From positions 2,064,501 through 2,128,500 of the forward strand of contig NZ_CP091430.1 of NCBI RefSeq assembly GCF_024734895.1: a DNA stretch of 64,000 nt, read 5' to 3'. This DNA comes from Paenibacillus spongiae (GTDB taxonomy: Bacteria > Bacillota > Bacilli > Paenibacillales > Paenibacillaceae). This document shows, one piece after another, positions 17,369 through 26,430 of the stretch (position 1 is its first letter; every line of letters begins with the position of its first letter). The notes under the pieces are model-generated. The model had not been told where the DNA came from. It did no database searches and saw nothing but the letters and a program-made list of their open reading frames with translations. A program made the position numbers and the translations under genes.

Positions 17369-18253
17369 TTGAGAAGGTATACGAACGAAGAGTTTATGGA
17401 CGATGATTCGTTCCCGTTCCGCGCTTTCCCCGCTCCGGTGTCCGAAAGCATCGAGAGCCATTCCCATGAATTCGTCGAGCTAGTATTTGTCGTCGAAGGG
17501 AAAGGCGAGCACGAGTATAATCATCATTTCTCCCCGATTGCGGAAGGGGACGTCTATATGATTTCGCCGCAGACGACGCATGGCTACCGGCTTCAAACGG
17601 ACAGTCCGCTTCTCGTGTACAACGTCATCTTTCAGCCATCGGTCTTTGCCGAGGAGCTCGAGGTCATGTCGCGATTCAACTCGTTTATCGATTTCTTCTA
17701 TATCGAGCCGTTTCTAAGAAGCACGGCCAGCTATAAGCCGCACCTGAATTTGAAGGGGCGCGAGCGGCTGGAGCTGAAGCAGATGATCGAGCGCCTGATC
17801 GACGAAGACCGGAAGCGGGAGATGGGATATCAGTTCTTTATTAAGACAACGATGATTCAGTTGTTCATACACTTGAGCCGCTGTTATGAACGGATGCTTC
17901 ATAAAGTGTCTTTCGCTGCTGCGGAGGAGGAGACGATGTTCCGCCACGTGCGGGAGTTTATCGCGGCGCATTATGCGCAGCCGCTTACGCTTAAGCAAAT
18001 GAGCGGGCTATGCGGTATGAGCCAGTCCTCGTTCACGTCCAAATTCAAGCAGTATTCAGGCAAGACGTTCATCGAATACCGGAATGAAATCCGCATCGAG
18101 GTTGCCAAGGAATGGCTGACCAAGACGGACGAGAAGACGGTAGCGATCGCGCTTGAGGTCGGGTATGAGGATTTAAGCTACTTCAACCGGGTCTTTAAAG
18201 ATTGCTTTGGAATGCCGCCGGGGAAGTACCGGGAGCTGTACCGGGGAAAATGA
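17369..18253 (+). CDS. AraC family transcriptional regulator
   Basis: It starts at TTG 17369, nine bases after AAAGGAGGGAG. The 294-residue protein has an N-terminal cupin sensor (ESHSHEFVELVFVVEGKG, DVYMISPQTTHGY) and a C-terminal AraC domain from about residue 195 (LTLKQMSGLCGMSQSSF, TVAIALEVGYEDLSYFNRVFK). It is divergent from the PhyH/glycosidase unit, the normal arrangement for a local activator. The sensor resembles RhaS/YesN-type arabinose or rhamnose regulators only in general form. A hairpin terminator follows the stop. Confidence 0.85.
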   Translation: MRRYTNEEFMDDDSFPFRAFPAPVSESIESHSHEFVELVFVVEGKGEHEYNHHFSPIAEGDVYMISPQTTHGYRLQTDSPLLVYNVIFQPSVFAEELEVMSRFNSFIDFFYIEPFLRSTASYKPHLNLKGRERLELKQMIERLIDEDRKREMGYQFFIKTTMIQLFIHLSRCYERMLHKVSFAAAEEETMFRHVREFIAAHYAQPLTLKQMSGLCGMSQSSFTSKFKQYSGKTFIEYRNEIRIEVAKEWLTKTDEKTVAIALEVGYEDLSYFNRVFKDCFGMPPGKYRELYRGK

Positions 18254-18287
18254 ATCGTCAGCCGCTGCGGCGGCCGGCGATTTTATT
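18253..18287 (+). terminator. Terminator after the AraC gene
   Basis: AATCG...GCCGC pairs with GCGGC...CGATT across a short loop (18253-18282), followed by TTATTTTC. Confidence 0.6.
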
Positions 18288-18415
18288 TTCTAAAATCTGA
18301 AACTAACTGGAGGAAATTACCGTTCGAACACGAAATGAATAGAAGGTTAATGGATATGGTTCTATTAGCGGCAAACCGGTTTTGATGAATAAGCATTATG
18401 TAAAGCGAGGTCGCT

Positions 18416-19720
18416 ATGGTCGCCATATATAAGGACTTTACATTGAACTTTTTTTATATTTTTTTCATCCCTGCCGTGTTCTTCGTGCTTATTCGCCAAT
18501 TCAGAGACAGAAAGCGGCTCTACCAGCTCTCGATATGTGCCGTATTTGCGGTCTCGCTCGTCTCGAGCATGTCCGTCCCCGTTTCCATCAATGGACTCAT
18601 CTACGATTTTCGTGCAATTCCGCTGACCCTCGGTTCTCTCTATGGCGGGGTGCCAGTATCGATTGTGTTATATTTAATTTTAATCATTTACCGGCATATC
18701 ATGGGAAACGTGAACCAGCTGGAATATATCATCTCCATTCTCCCGACGATGATGATCGTGTCATGGATTATTACCAAGTACGCTGTATTGTCCATCGGTC
18801 AGAAAGTATTGGCAGCCATTGCGGCTTACTTCACCATTCGAATGCTCACCTTGGCTTCCTATCTGTTCCTCACCGACGATATCGAGTTTTTCTTGAATCC
18901 CCACTTTCCCTGGACGCTCGCGTTAATCGTCCTCCAAAGCTTGCTTACAGGCGCTTTTGCCTACCTTCTGGAATTTATGGAAAGGCTTCTACGGTTTCAG
19001 GAAGAGATCAGAAAGGCGGAGAAATTGAAGCTGGTCACCGGCATCGCAGCCTCGGTTGCCCATGAAGTCCGCAATCCGTTAACGACGGTACGCGGGTTTA
19101 TTCAATTGCTGGGGAAAGAAGGGCTAAGCCAGCGCAACCGAATCTATTATCAACAGATCTGTCTGGAAGAGCTGGACCGGGCGCAGCAAATTATATCGGA
19201 CTATCTGACGCTGGCCAAGCCGGATCCGGAGAGGATCGAGCCGATCCATATTCTCGCCGAGATCCAGTATGTAGCGAATGTGTTGTCCTCGTATGCGAAT
19301 ATGCAGAACGTCCGGATCGAGATCGACATGGAACGGTGCGTGCAGGATATTCAGATTGTGGGCGATCAATCGAAATTCAGGCAGGCCTTAATTAATCTGT
19401 GCAAGAATAGCATCGAAGCGATGCCGGAAGGCGGAACCTTAACATTAGCAACGGGGCTGTATAAAATAAATCCGGTCATCTCGATTAAGGATACCGGGAT
19501 CGGCATGACGAAGGAACAATTAAACCGGCTGGGAACCCCTTTTTACTCTACGAAGGAGAAGGGGACCGGACTCGGTACGATGGTGGCGTTCTCGATTCTT
19601 CGGACGATGGCCGGCGAAATCGAGACGACGAGCGAGCTGGGGAAGGGTACTGCGTGTACGATCATTTTCACGAAGAACCCTGCGGGCGCTATGCTGCCGG
19701 CGGCTGATCAGCAATCTTAG
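18416..19720 (+). CDS. Membrane sensor histidine kinase with a 5TMR-LYT-type sensor
   Basis: A 434-residue protein. Residues 1 to about 190 hold five or six membrane helices with the pattern of the 5TM receptors of LytS/YhcK-type proteins, including the INGLIYDFRAIPLTLGSLYGG segment. A HisKA domain follows with the phospho-accepting His216 in SVAHEVRNPLTTVRG, then a HATPase domain with the N box (INLCKNSIEAMPEGG), DTGIGM and a KGTGLGT box. This is the layout of sporulation-type kinases that feed the phosphorelay. There is no response regulator gene beside it, so it is an orphan kinase. The start is GTG or ATG near 18416 after AAGCGAGG. A T-run terminator lies just after the stop. Confidence 0.85.
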   Translation: MVAIYKDFTLNFFYIFFIPAVFFVLIRQFRDRKRLYQLSICAVFAVSLVSSMSVPVSINGLIYDFRAIPLTLGSLYGGVPVSIVLYLILIIYRHIMGNVNQLEYIISILPTMMIVSWIITKYAVLSIGQKVLAAIAAYFTIRMLTLASYLFLTDDIEFFLNPHFPWTLALIVLQSLLTGAFAYLLEFMERLLRFQEEIRKAEKLKLVTGIAASVAHEVRNPLTTVRGFIQLLGKEGLSQRNRIYYQQICLEELDRAQQIISDYLTLAKPDPERIEPIHILAEIQYVANVLSSYANMQNVRIEIDMERCVQDIQIVGDQSKFRQALINLCKNSIEAMPEGGTLTLATGLYKINPVISIKDTGIGMTKEQLNRLGTPFYSTKEKGTGLGTMVAFSILRTMAGEIETTSELGKGTACTIIFTKNPAGAMLPAADQQS

Positions 19721-19722
19721 CA

Positions 19723-19751
19723 AGAGACATCTATAGGGTGTCTCTTTTTTT
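19723..19751 (+). terminator. Intrinsic terminator after the orphan kinase
   Basis: AGAGACA (19723-19729) pairs with TGTCTCT (19739-19745), followed by a run of seven T. Confidence 0.8.
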
Positions 19752-19882
19752 ATGCCAGTTCGTTTTACGCTAATCCTAGCTGTCTGTTTAAAAAGTGAAG
19801 AAACTTTCTTCGCCCTTGAAGACATCGACATCGGTATCTTTATCCGGTTGATCCGGTATAACAATTTGTTCAATGGTCAGGC

Positions 19883-19911
19883 TTGCCAGATTGCGATCGA
19901 TATTTTATAAT
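19883..19911 (+). promoter_or_regulatory. Sigma-A promoter of the metal exporter gene
   Basis: TTGCCA (19883-19888), 17 bp, then a perfect TATAAT (19906-19911). It lies 97 bp ahead of the CDF exporter start. Confidence 0.75.
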
Positions 19912-19912
19912 A

Positions 19913-19934
19913 CATATGAACACATACTCATATA
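19913..19934 (+). promoter_or_regulatory. Candidate metal-responsive repressor operator (ArsR/CzrA type)
   Basis: Right after the -10 box, ATATGAACACATACTCATAT (19914-19933) is an inverted repeat with arms ATATGA and TCATAT. It resembles the AT-rich dyads with TGAA..TTCA-like centres bound by ArsR/SmtB zinc sensors. Covering the start point, it would let a repressor block the exporter gene until metal is in excess. No such repressor gene is visible nearby; it would have to be elsewhere. Confidence 0.5.
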
Positions 19935-20007
19935 TTGATTTATTGGAGCCAAGCGATATGGTAATGCTGGTAACATTGTCGGGAAGCTGAAGAAGCGAGG
20001 TGTTTGT

Positions 20008-21120
20008 ATGGGCAACCAACAGAAAGCTAAACATCGCCACGGCGATGAGCATCAGGGACGTGGCCGCGAACATGATCATGATCATGATCACGATCACGAT
20101 CACGATCACGGGCACGAACATGGTCACGACCACGATCACGAACATGATCAGGAACATGGTCAGGAACATGATCACGATCACGAACATGGTCATACGAACG
20201 GACAAGGTCACGGGCACGGGCACGGACATCACGGACACAGTCATTCCCATGTTCCGAACAATAAAGCGGGGTTGTCCATAGCGCTGGCCATAACATCGGT
20301 CATTATGCTGCTGGAGTTCATCGGAGGATTGATTACGAACAGTCTGGCCTTGCTGTCGGATTCCGGCCATATGTTAAGCGATGTCGGCGCTCTCGCGCTG
20401 AGCCTGGTCGCCATGGCGCTCGCATCCCGTCCGCCGTCGCCTCGCAAGTCGTACGGCTATTATCGTTTTGAAATATTGGCCGCTCTGTTCAACGGAGTTA
20501 CATTGTTCATCATCGCGGCATTCATTATTCGGGAAGCGTATGAGCGCTTTATTAATCCGCCTACAGTTGCAAGCGGATCGATGATGATCATCGCGTTCAT
20601 CGGACTGCTCGCCAATCTTGCAAGCGCATGGTTCCTCATGCGGAAGGGCGATGTGAAGGATAACGTGAATGTCCGCAGCGCGTACCTCCATGTCATTGGA
20701 GATGCGCTCGGTTCGGTAGGGGCGATCGTCGCCGGTCTGTTCATGCTCGTATTCGAATGGTACATCGCCGACCCGATCATAAGCGTGGTGGTCTCGCTTC
20801 TGATTTTGAAGAGCGCGTGGGGCGTCATGAAGACTGCCGTCCACATCCTGATGGAAGGGACGCCGCCTACCATTGATTCCGACCAGGTGAAGAAGACGCT
20901 GCTAGCAATCGATGGCGTCCAGGAGGTGCATGATTTACACATCTGGACCGTATCGTCCGGCCTCGATTCGCTTACCTGCCATATCATGATTGATCATGAC
21001 GGGGACAGCCAATTTATTTTGCAGCAGGCGATTCAGCAGATCGAACAGAAATACCGCATTCAGCACACGACGATACAGGTGGAGAAACCGGATTTCAATC
21101 ATCCCAAAAGTAAATTTTGA
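20008..21120 (+). CDS. Cation diffusion facilitator (zinc/cobalt/cadmium exporter, CzcD-like)
   Basis: A 370-residue membrane protein. Residues 1 to about 88 are an unusually long His/Asp-rich tract (repeated HDHD and HGHG units). A CDF core then has six helices, with the metal-binding pairs LLSDSGHMLSD in helix 2 and YLHVIGDALGS in helix 5. A cytoplasmic C-terminal domain follows (VQEVHDLHIWTVSSG). CDF proteins export Zn2+, Co2+ or Cd2+ in exchange for protons; the His tract probably loads or stores metal. The ATG at 20008 follows GAGGTG. Its own sigma-A promoter and dyad lie upstream and a strong terminator downstream, so it is monocistronic and probably metal-induced. Confidence 0.9.
   Translation: MGNQQKAKHRHGDEHQGRGREHDHDHDHDHDHDHGHEHGHDHDHEHDQEHGQEHDHDHEHGHTNGQGHGHGHGHHGHSHSHVPNNKAGLSIALAITSVIMLLEFIGGLITNSLALLSDSGHMLSDVGALALSLVAMALASRPPSPRKSYGYYRFEILAALFNGVTLFIIAAFIIREAYERFINPPTVASGSMMIIAFIGLLANLASAWFLMRKGDVKDNVNVRSAYLHVIGDALGSVGAIVAGLFMLVFEWYIADPIISVVVSLLILKSAWGVMKTAVHILMEGTPPTIDSDQVKKTLLAIDGVQEVHDLHIWTVSSGLDSLTCHIMIDHDGDSQFILQQAIQQIEQKYRIQHTTIQVEKPDFNHPKSKF
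20064..20250 (+). repeat. Simple CAYGAY-type repeat encoding the His/Asp tract
   Basis: About 180 bp of near-repeated CATGATCACGAT and CACGGGCAC hexamers inside the exporter gene. Such tracts expand and contract by slippage, so the length of the metal-binding tail probably differs between strains. Confidence 0.7.
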
Positions 21121-21236
21121 GATAGCGGCAGAGCTTGATCTATGCGAATCTCATCTAGTCCGGCTTGGACACCAGCCTCTCAGCCTCTCAGCCTCCAGAC
21201 CTTCACTTCGTTGCCTGCAAGAGCCCTCTGCTTAGA

Positions 21237-21272
21237 ACGCGCAGCCATCTGATATGGCTGTGCGTTTTTTTT
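21237..21272 (+). terminator. Intrinsic terminator after the CDF exporter
   Basis: ACGCGCAGCCAT (21237-21248) pairs with ATGGCTGTGCGT (21254-21265) and runs into eight T. Confidence 0.85.
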
Positions 21273-21519
21273 GCGTTCAAATCATGGGTTAAACCGATCA
21301 CTAGTAAAATTGCACCAGGATGATTTACACATTGTATTCGTATACTAATAATAATATTATGTATACGTAATTATGAATTTTATATATAAACGAGGTGATT
21401 ATTCTTAAATTAGTTCAAAAAGCAATCTGTATTAAAGTAAAGAATTCTTTGGTTTGTTCCGGTTTTGAAAGTATTATGCATGGAATGCACATATGCAAAT
21501 TAACGGAGGTTATTAAAGA
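21273..21519 (+). promoter_or_regulatory. AT-rich leader of the 1336-residue secreted protein
   Basis: CGTATAC (21339-21345) and GTATACG (21361-21367) form a 7-bp inverted repeat around a 15-bp AT spacer, possibly an operator. TTGTAT (21332-21337), 17 bp and TATTAT (21355-21360) could be the promoter, overlapping the dyad. A frame of 42 codons runs from GTG 21395 to a TGA that overlaps the ATG at 21520; whether it is translated is unknown. A GGAGG (21505) serves the main start. Confidence 0.35.
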
Positions 21520-24500
21520 ATGAAACGTGTCTCAGTCACATCGGGAGCTCTGGCTTTCGTCCTTCTGATTCAACTTTTGCTCAGTTCTGTAACCGCTTTC
21601 GCGGGGGCTTACGAGCCCGGGCTGCAGCAGTCCGCCCATGTATTCAGCGGACAAGAATTTTACCCCGGCAAAGTGATTAATGCATTCAATACGCCTGAAG
21701 ATGTGGCAACCTGGCAGAAGGGGGCCAATACGAAAGAAATCAATCATGTCACGAGTCTTCTGAACGGGCCGGGCGGTCCATTGGAAGGCGAGGGAGCTTT
21801 GGAGCAAACGCCCGAGAAGGTCAAGGTATACGAATGGAGAAAGATCTATCGCGATTTCCCCTCCCCGCTCGACCTGTCCGGCGAGCGCTATCTTGCTTTT
21901 GCGGCGAACTCATGGGGCTGGCAGCCTGTCGGATATTTCATGAAAGTCCGCCTCTATAGCGGAGATGACGTATTCGAATCCATTGCGAAAATTTCCAACG
22001 ACAGATGGAACCGTGTCTTTATCGATATGTCGGCATGGGATAAGCGCAATGCGATCACGAGGATGGAATTGTCCTTCATGCAAAATTTCGATCTGGAAGG
22101 GATCAGCCCGGGGGCTCCAGGCTATGATTTCTGGGACGGCCGTTTTCAGCTTGACTATATTATGGCAACGAACACCATTGATATGCTGTTCAACCGTGAA
22201 GGGGATGCGGAAGGATTCACGGCTCATCTAAGCTCGCTGCATGTCTCCGGAGGGAAAGCGGCGCTCGGCATTGAAGGTGTAGACGCTTATATTCAATCTC
22301 CGCAGGTGCAGATCGATGCGGGTGCAAGGAACGGGCTGTCGGTGGGGCTGGATAATCAGACCGCTGCCGCCAAGGTGAAAGTAGCCTGGATTACCGAAGC
22401 CGATACGACATGGGACGATGCGAAGTCCAAGGAGTTCGACATCACGCCAAGCGCTGCAGGTCAGACGTTGAACGCCAACATGTCGGATCAGGCCGGGTGG
22501 ACGGGGACGATCAAGCAGTTTCGCATCTCTGTTCCAACAGGAGAAGGCACGCTTGCTATCGACGACATCCGGTTCAAAAATTTCCCGCCGATCCAGAAGC
22601 CGTATGACGGCAAGATCACGACGTCTGCCATCAACGATAACGGCGGGATCACAATCGCGGGTACCGTGACGGCAGCCTATCTGGAGCAGCATGCGGATGA
22701 AGAGCTCGTACTCTTCGAGCTGCCGACATATGGCGACCAGAATGTACTGGCAGGTCTTACTCCGCTTGCCGAGCAGAGTATCGCGGAGCAATTCACCTTC
22801 GATATCAGCTTGAAGGACGGCGTACATAACCGTCTGTACTCCAAATTCGTCGTAGCCTTCCGGAACGCGGCGGGCGAATTGACGTTAGCGGATGCGCCGC
22901 ATTACATTACGAATGCCGGTAAGCTGGCTTCGAACAAGCAGCCTTTCCCGGAAGCGAAGAGCATTAAGGGGCTTCAGGTGCAAATGACGGATGATGCCGA
23001 AGAACTGGGTATCAGCCATGCAGCGATCAATGTCTCGTATAATGAGATGCTCTATTCGACGAACAGCAATCCGGACAATACGATTCCGTACGAGGTTGAC
23101 GGCGAAACGTTCTACTTTCAGAAGAGCTACGTCAGCCATCTGGATTCGCAAATCAAAAGCTTGTCCGACAACGATACGATTGTCAGCTTAATTCTGTTAA
23201 TGTACAACGTCATGACGCCGGGGACGCCGAACGAGCATCTGATTCATCCGGATTCCCAGCCTGGCGGGATCGTGTACGCCTTGAACACGAAGAATGAGCT
23301 TGGCGTCATATATGTCAAGGCTATCACGACGTTCTTGGCGGATCGCTATTCGCAGCCTGACGAAGCTCACGGGAAAGCGGTCAATTTCATCGTCGGCAAC
23401 GAGGTCGGGCAGAATCAGGTGTGGAACAACATGGGACCCAAGCCTGTCGGCGAGTATGTGAGAGAATACGCGCAAACGCTGCGGCTGGTCGATACGATTG
23501 TGAAGAGCCATTATGCGAATGCGCGCACCTATATTTCACTAGACCACTTCTGGAATGAAGAGCTTCCAGCCGAGGCGATCTGGAAGTACGACAATAAAGC
23601 AATCGTCGATATGCTGAACGACTTGGCGCATATGGAAGGCGATTTCTCCTGGAATGTGGCCTTCCATCCCTATCCGGAAAATTTATTCGATCCGAAATTC
23701 TGGAACGACGCTACCCCGACGGATGACTTCAACACTGTCCGGATCACGTTCAAGAACCTGCAGGTGCTTGTACAATACTTGCAGCAGCAGAACTTCTTGT
23801 ACGAAGGGAATATGCGCCGGATTATTCTATCCGAGCAGGGGCTCAATAGCTTAAGCAACTCGGAGAACGATCAGTTAGTGCAGGCGGCAGCTTATGCGTA
23901 TGCCTATTATAAAATCAAGTTTCTGGACGGGATCGACTCCTTCATCCTGCACCGCCATGTCGATCATGCGCAGGAAGGCGGATTGAATCTCGGTCTGTGG
24001 ACATATGCCAAAAACTCGATTTCCACTCCATTTGAGCACAAAACAATCTATGACGTGTTCAAATATATCGATACCGATCAGTCGCTTGCGGTAACGGATT
24101 TTGCAAAGTCGGTCATCGGCATTAATGATTGGCAGGATGTCATCCCCGGATTTGACGCCGCCAAGCTGGCCGATCGGGAAGAGCCGGCAGTTAAGGGCGT
24201 TACCTTCGTGAAGAAGGATAAGAAGGCCAAGGACGAAAAATCGCTTCCGCTGGAGAGCTTCGAGAATGGACTCGGCGGATGGCAGGCTGCGGACAATGCG
24301 GCTTCCGCTACGCTGATGGACGGCGATGCCTATACGGGCACGAAGTCGCTCAAAGTAAATTTCAGCGATTATGCGGCTCTGAATTGGAAAGGGGCGGATG
24401 TACGATTCGCGCAGCCGATTGACGCTTCCAAAGCGCCGAACGTAACCTTCGCTCTGAAAATTCCCGATGCCGCAGCTGACAAAGCTTATTATGCCAAAGT

Positions 24501-25530
24501 GAAAGTATACAGCGGCAAGGATATCGCGGAAGGGACGGTCGTCCTCGATCCGAGCCAAGGCTGGAACCATGCAGCCTTGAATCTGAAAGGATGGAGCGGT
24601 CTGAAGGCCGTTGACCGGGTTAAAGTATGGGTCAGCTCGCCGGGCTCCCAGTCGTGGACCGGATCCTTCCTGCTTGATGACGTCGGGTTCCGAAAGAACG
24701 TTTCGCCAATCCGCGACTTTGCGAATATCGACATCGAAGCGGCGCTGCTGTCCCCGCAATTGGAGACCGGCGCGCAAATCGAAGTGAAAGTAACGAATCA
24801 TGGCGACAAGAAGCTGAATGGGAAAATAGCGATTCAAGCCGGCGGCTTAATTCAATTTGACCGTTCCGAGTTAAAGGTTAACGGAATCAAGACCGGTGAG
24901 AGCAAGACGTATCGCCTTACCGTGTCCGCTTACACGCCGCCGGCGGAAGGGTCGGTCAGCATCGAGCTTGTCTATGGTGACCGTTCTTTCAGCCAAGTGG
25001 TGGACACCATCAAGAATACGGGCGAAGGGATAATTCCGGCGAACGAGAAGCTCCTCTTCAACTTTGAGGGCTCCAATCAAGGGTGGACGGGCAAAGAAAA
25101 TGTAGCGAGTGTGAATACGGTCGAACAATTTCTCAATGGGCCGACCAAACCGGCTTTAGGCTCGTATACGCTGTCGGCAAGAGCGGAAGCCGTCGCTGCC
25201 GATGCTTGGAAGACGCTTGCGGTAACGCCAGAGTCTCCGATCGATTTGACCGATGCGTCCGAGCTGTTCTACCATATCGATTCGTATGGCGGCGTGCCGG
25301 GGGCGACTTATGAGACGAAGGTGACGTTATTCAGCGGAACGGAGAGCATCACGTCGACTTCATCGATGACGCCGGATCAATGGAACCGGGCCGGCATTCA
25401 GGTAGGCGACTGGGCTTTGCGCAATCAGGTGACGCGCATTGAGGTTTCCTTCCGGGCCGTAGGCAATAACATGGCGTGGAATCCGGAGTTCCAGCTGGAT
25501 TATATGGGCTATATCAAGGCGGGAAGCTAG
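21520..25530 (+). CDS. Large secreted protein with a DUF5722-like TIM-barrel glycosidase core and carbohydrate-binding-like modules
   Basis: A 1336-residue protein with a signal peptide (residues 1-29, cleavage near TAFAGA). Residues 40-215 and about 1180-1336 are similar modules (each with NGPxxPxxGxxxLxxxxE, then WNRVFIDMSAWDKRNAITRMELSF or WNRAGIQVGDWALRNQVTRIEVSF-like strands), read as beta-sandwich binding domains; another lies near 905-1055. The core at about 490-880 resembles DUF5722: GNEVGQNQVW carries Glu628, a likely acid/base, and ILSEQGLNS carries Glu772, a likely nucleophile, as in clan GH-A barrels. It probably acts on an external plant or algal polysaccharide. Monocistronic, closed by a perfect 15-bp terminator stem. 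Confidence 0.7.
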   Translation: MKRVSVTSGALAFVLLIQLLLSSVTAFAGAYEPGLQQSAHVFSGQEFYPGKVINAFNTPEDVATWQKGANTKEINHVTSLLNGPGGPLEGEGALEQTPEKVKVYEWRKIYRDFPSPLDLSGERYLAFAANSWGWQPVGYFMKVRLYSGDDVFESIAKISNDRWNRVFIDMSAWDKRNAITRMELSFMQNFDLEGISPGAPGYDFWDGRFQLDYIMATNTIDMLFNREGDAEGFTAHLSSLHVSGGKAALGIEGVDAYIQSPQVQIDAGARNGLSVGLDNQTAAAKVKVAWITEADTTWDDAKSKEFDITPSAAGQTLNANMSDQAGWTGTIKQFRISVPTGEGTLAIDDIRFKNFPPIQKPYDGKITTSAINDNGGITIAGTVTAAYLEQHADEELVLFELPTYGDQNVLAGLTPLAEQSIAEQFTFDISLKDGVHNRLYSKFVVAFRNAAGELTLADAPHYITNAGKLASNKQPFPEAKSIKGLQVQMTDDAEELGISHAAINVSYNEMLYSTNSNPDNTIPYEVDGETFYFQKSYVSHLDSQIKSLSDNDTIVSLILLMYNVMTPGTPNEHLIHPDSQPGGIVYALNTKNELGVIYVKAITTFLADRYSQPDEAHGKAVNFIVGNEVGQNQVWNNMGPKPVGEYVREYAQTLRLVDTIVKSHYANARTYISLDHFWNEELPAEAIWKYDNKAIVDMLNDLAHMEGDFSWNVAFHPYPENLFDPKFWNDATPTDDFNTVRITFKNLQVLVQYLQQQNFLYEGNMRRIILSEQGLNSLSNSENDQLVQAAAYAYAYYKIKFLDGIDSFILHRHVDHAQEGGLNLGLWTYAKNSISTPFEHKTIYDVFKYIDTDQSLAVTDFAKSVIGINDWQDVIPGFDAAKLADREEPAVKGVTFVKKDKKAKDEKSLPLESFENGLGGWQAADNAASATLMDGDAYTGTKSLKVNFSDYAALNWKGADVRFAQPIDASKAPNVTFALKIPDAAADKAYYAKVKVYSGKDIAEGTVVLDPSQGWNHAALNLKGWSGLKAVDRVKVWVSSPGSQSWTGSFLLDDVGFRKNVSPIRDFANIDIEAALLSPQLETGAQIEVKVTNHGDKKLNGKIAIQAGGLIQFDRSELKVNGIKTGESKTYRLTVSAYTPPAEGSVSIELVYGDRSFSQVVDTIKNTGEGIIPANEKLLFNFEGSNQGWTGKENVASVNTVEQFLNGPTKPALGSYTLSARAEAVAADAWKTLAVTPESPIDLTDASELFYHIDSYGGVPGATYETKVTLFSGTESITSTSSMTPDQWNRAGIQVGDWALRNQVTRIEVSFRAVGNNMAWNPEFQLDYMGYIKAGS

Positions 25531-25543
25531 CCGCACACGTGGG

Positions 25544-25585
25544 AAACACCGCCCGTGCTTAGGCACGGGCGGTGTTTGCTTTTTT
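25544..25585 (+). terminator. Strong intrinsic terminator
   Basis: AAACACCGCCCGTGC (25544-25558) pairs perfectly with GCACGGGCGGTGTTT (25563-25577) around a 4-base loop, followed by six T. Confidence 0.9.
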
Positions 25586-25728
25586 GCGGGTATACACGTT
25601 TGGAACAGGGTGCCGCAAGCCGCTCCCCGCGCGCGTTGTGGCAATGCACGGCTGATTTACAGGCTCAGCGTTATCCGATGGCGGAGAACGGACTGTTATG
25701 GCCGGCTTGCCATATGCTTGACTGACTG

Positions 25729-25968
25729 CTATTCCGCCGTATCGGCATCTTGCTGCTTCGAATCGTCTGATTCCGTCTTCCGGGCAATGCCGATTAATTT
25801 GGTGAAGAGCAGCGATAAGGGAGAAGAGTCTAGATCAATAGTGCCTAAGAGATCAGCCATGCTGTAGACGAGCAGGAACGGCAACAATCCGATCACCAAG
25901 ATGCCGAGCAGCATGCCGGCGGTAATATAGCGCATCCATTTCCCCATTGTCATGCCTTTCATCTCCAT
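25729..25968 (-). CDS. Small hydrophobic protein of unknown function
   Basis: A frame of up to 79 residues with a clear membrane helix (YITAGMLLGILVIGLLPFLL) and a polar, acidic tail rich in Asp, Ser and Gln. Several ATG codons lie close together at 25968, 25959 and 25944; GAAAGG precedes the last, so translation may begin there. It has no recognised family. The good hydrophobic/polar layout and the absence of a competing frame support a real gene. It stands alone between two terminator-closed units. Confidence 0.45.
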   Translation of the reverse strand: MEMKGMTMGKWMRYITAGMLLGILVIGLLPFLLVYSMADLLGTIDLDSSPLSLLFTKLIGIARKTESDDSKQQDADTAE

Positions 25969-25977
25969 TCCTGTAGG

Positions 25978-26430
25978 ATACTAGTTAAAGATATGCTTCT
26001 ATCTCCTTCACCTATTAGGAGATTATTAAAACATCGCCTCCATCTGCCGATGTATGCCAAACTTAGAGCCGTATGCCGCATATAACCAAAGTAAAGCCCT
26101 CCTGTAAGGCATTCCCGTACGTTCTTTCATATATCATATGAATAATCCTCTCTGACGTTTCACGAGAGCTCGCAGCTAATTGAACCCAAATAACGCTTTG
26201 AATAAAATATGAATTCCTTTTCGTAGTTGAAACATTCCATAGAATCAGCCGGTTGTTGAGTCGTGAACCCGCGCAGGCATCCAACCGTCGCCAATAGGCC
26301 GAATTGCACCGAATAACGCATCCCATGTCCATAGCGGGCCCAGGCTGCTGCTTGGTAGGCGATTGATGACGTCCGAAGCACGCTCAGGCTGTGTGAATTG
26401 CCATACAATACGAAGAAGCGGCACCAGCGT
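25978..26430. other. Intergenic stretch without a recognised gene
   Basis: About 450 bp. Open frames on the minus strand (for example 26160-26465) lack ribosome sites, resemble no family and are biased in composition like non-coding DNA. No strong terminator, repeat or promoter was seen. Confidence 0.4.

Noticed and set aside
21395..21523. 42-codon leader ORF (GTG start) overlapping the DUF5722 protein start
   Set aside because: The GTG lies inside the only ribosome-site-like sequence, and the residues look unlike a real protein; kept only as a note in the leader entry.
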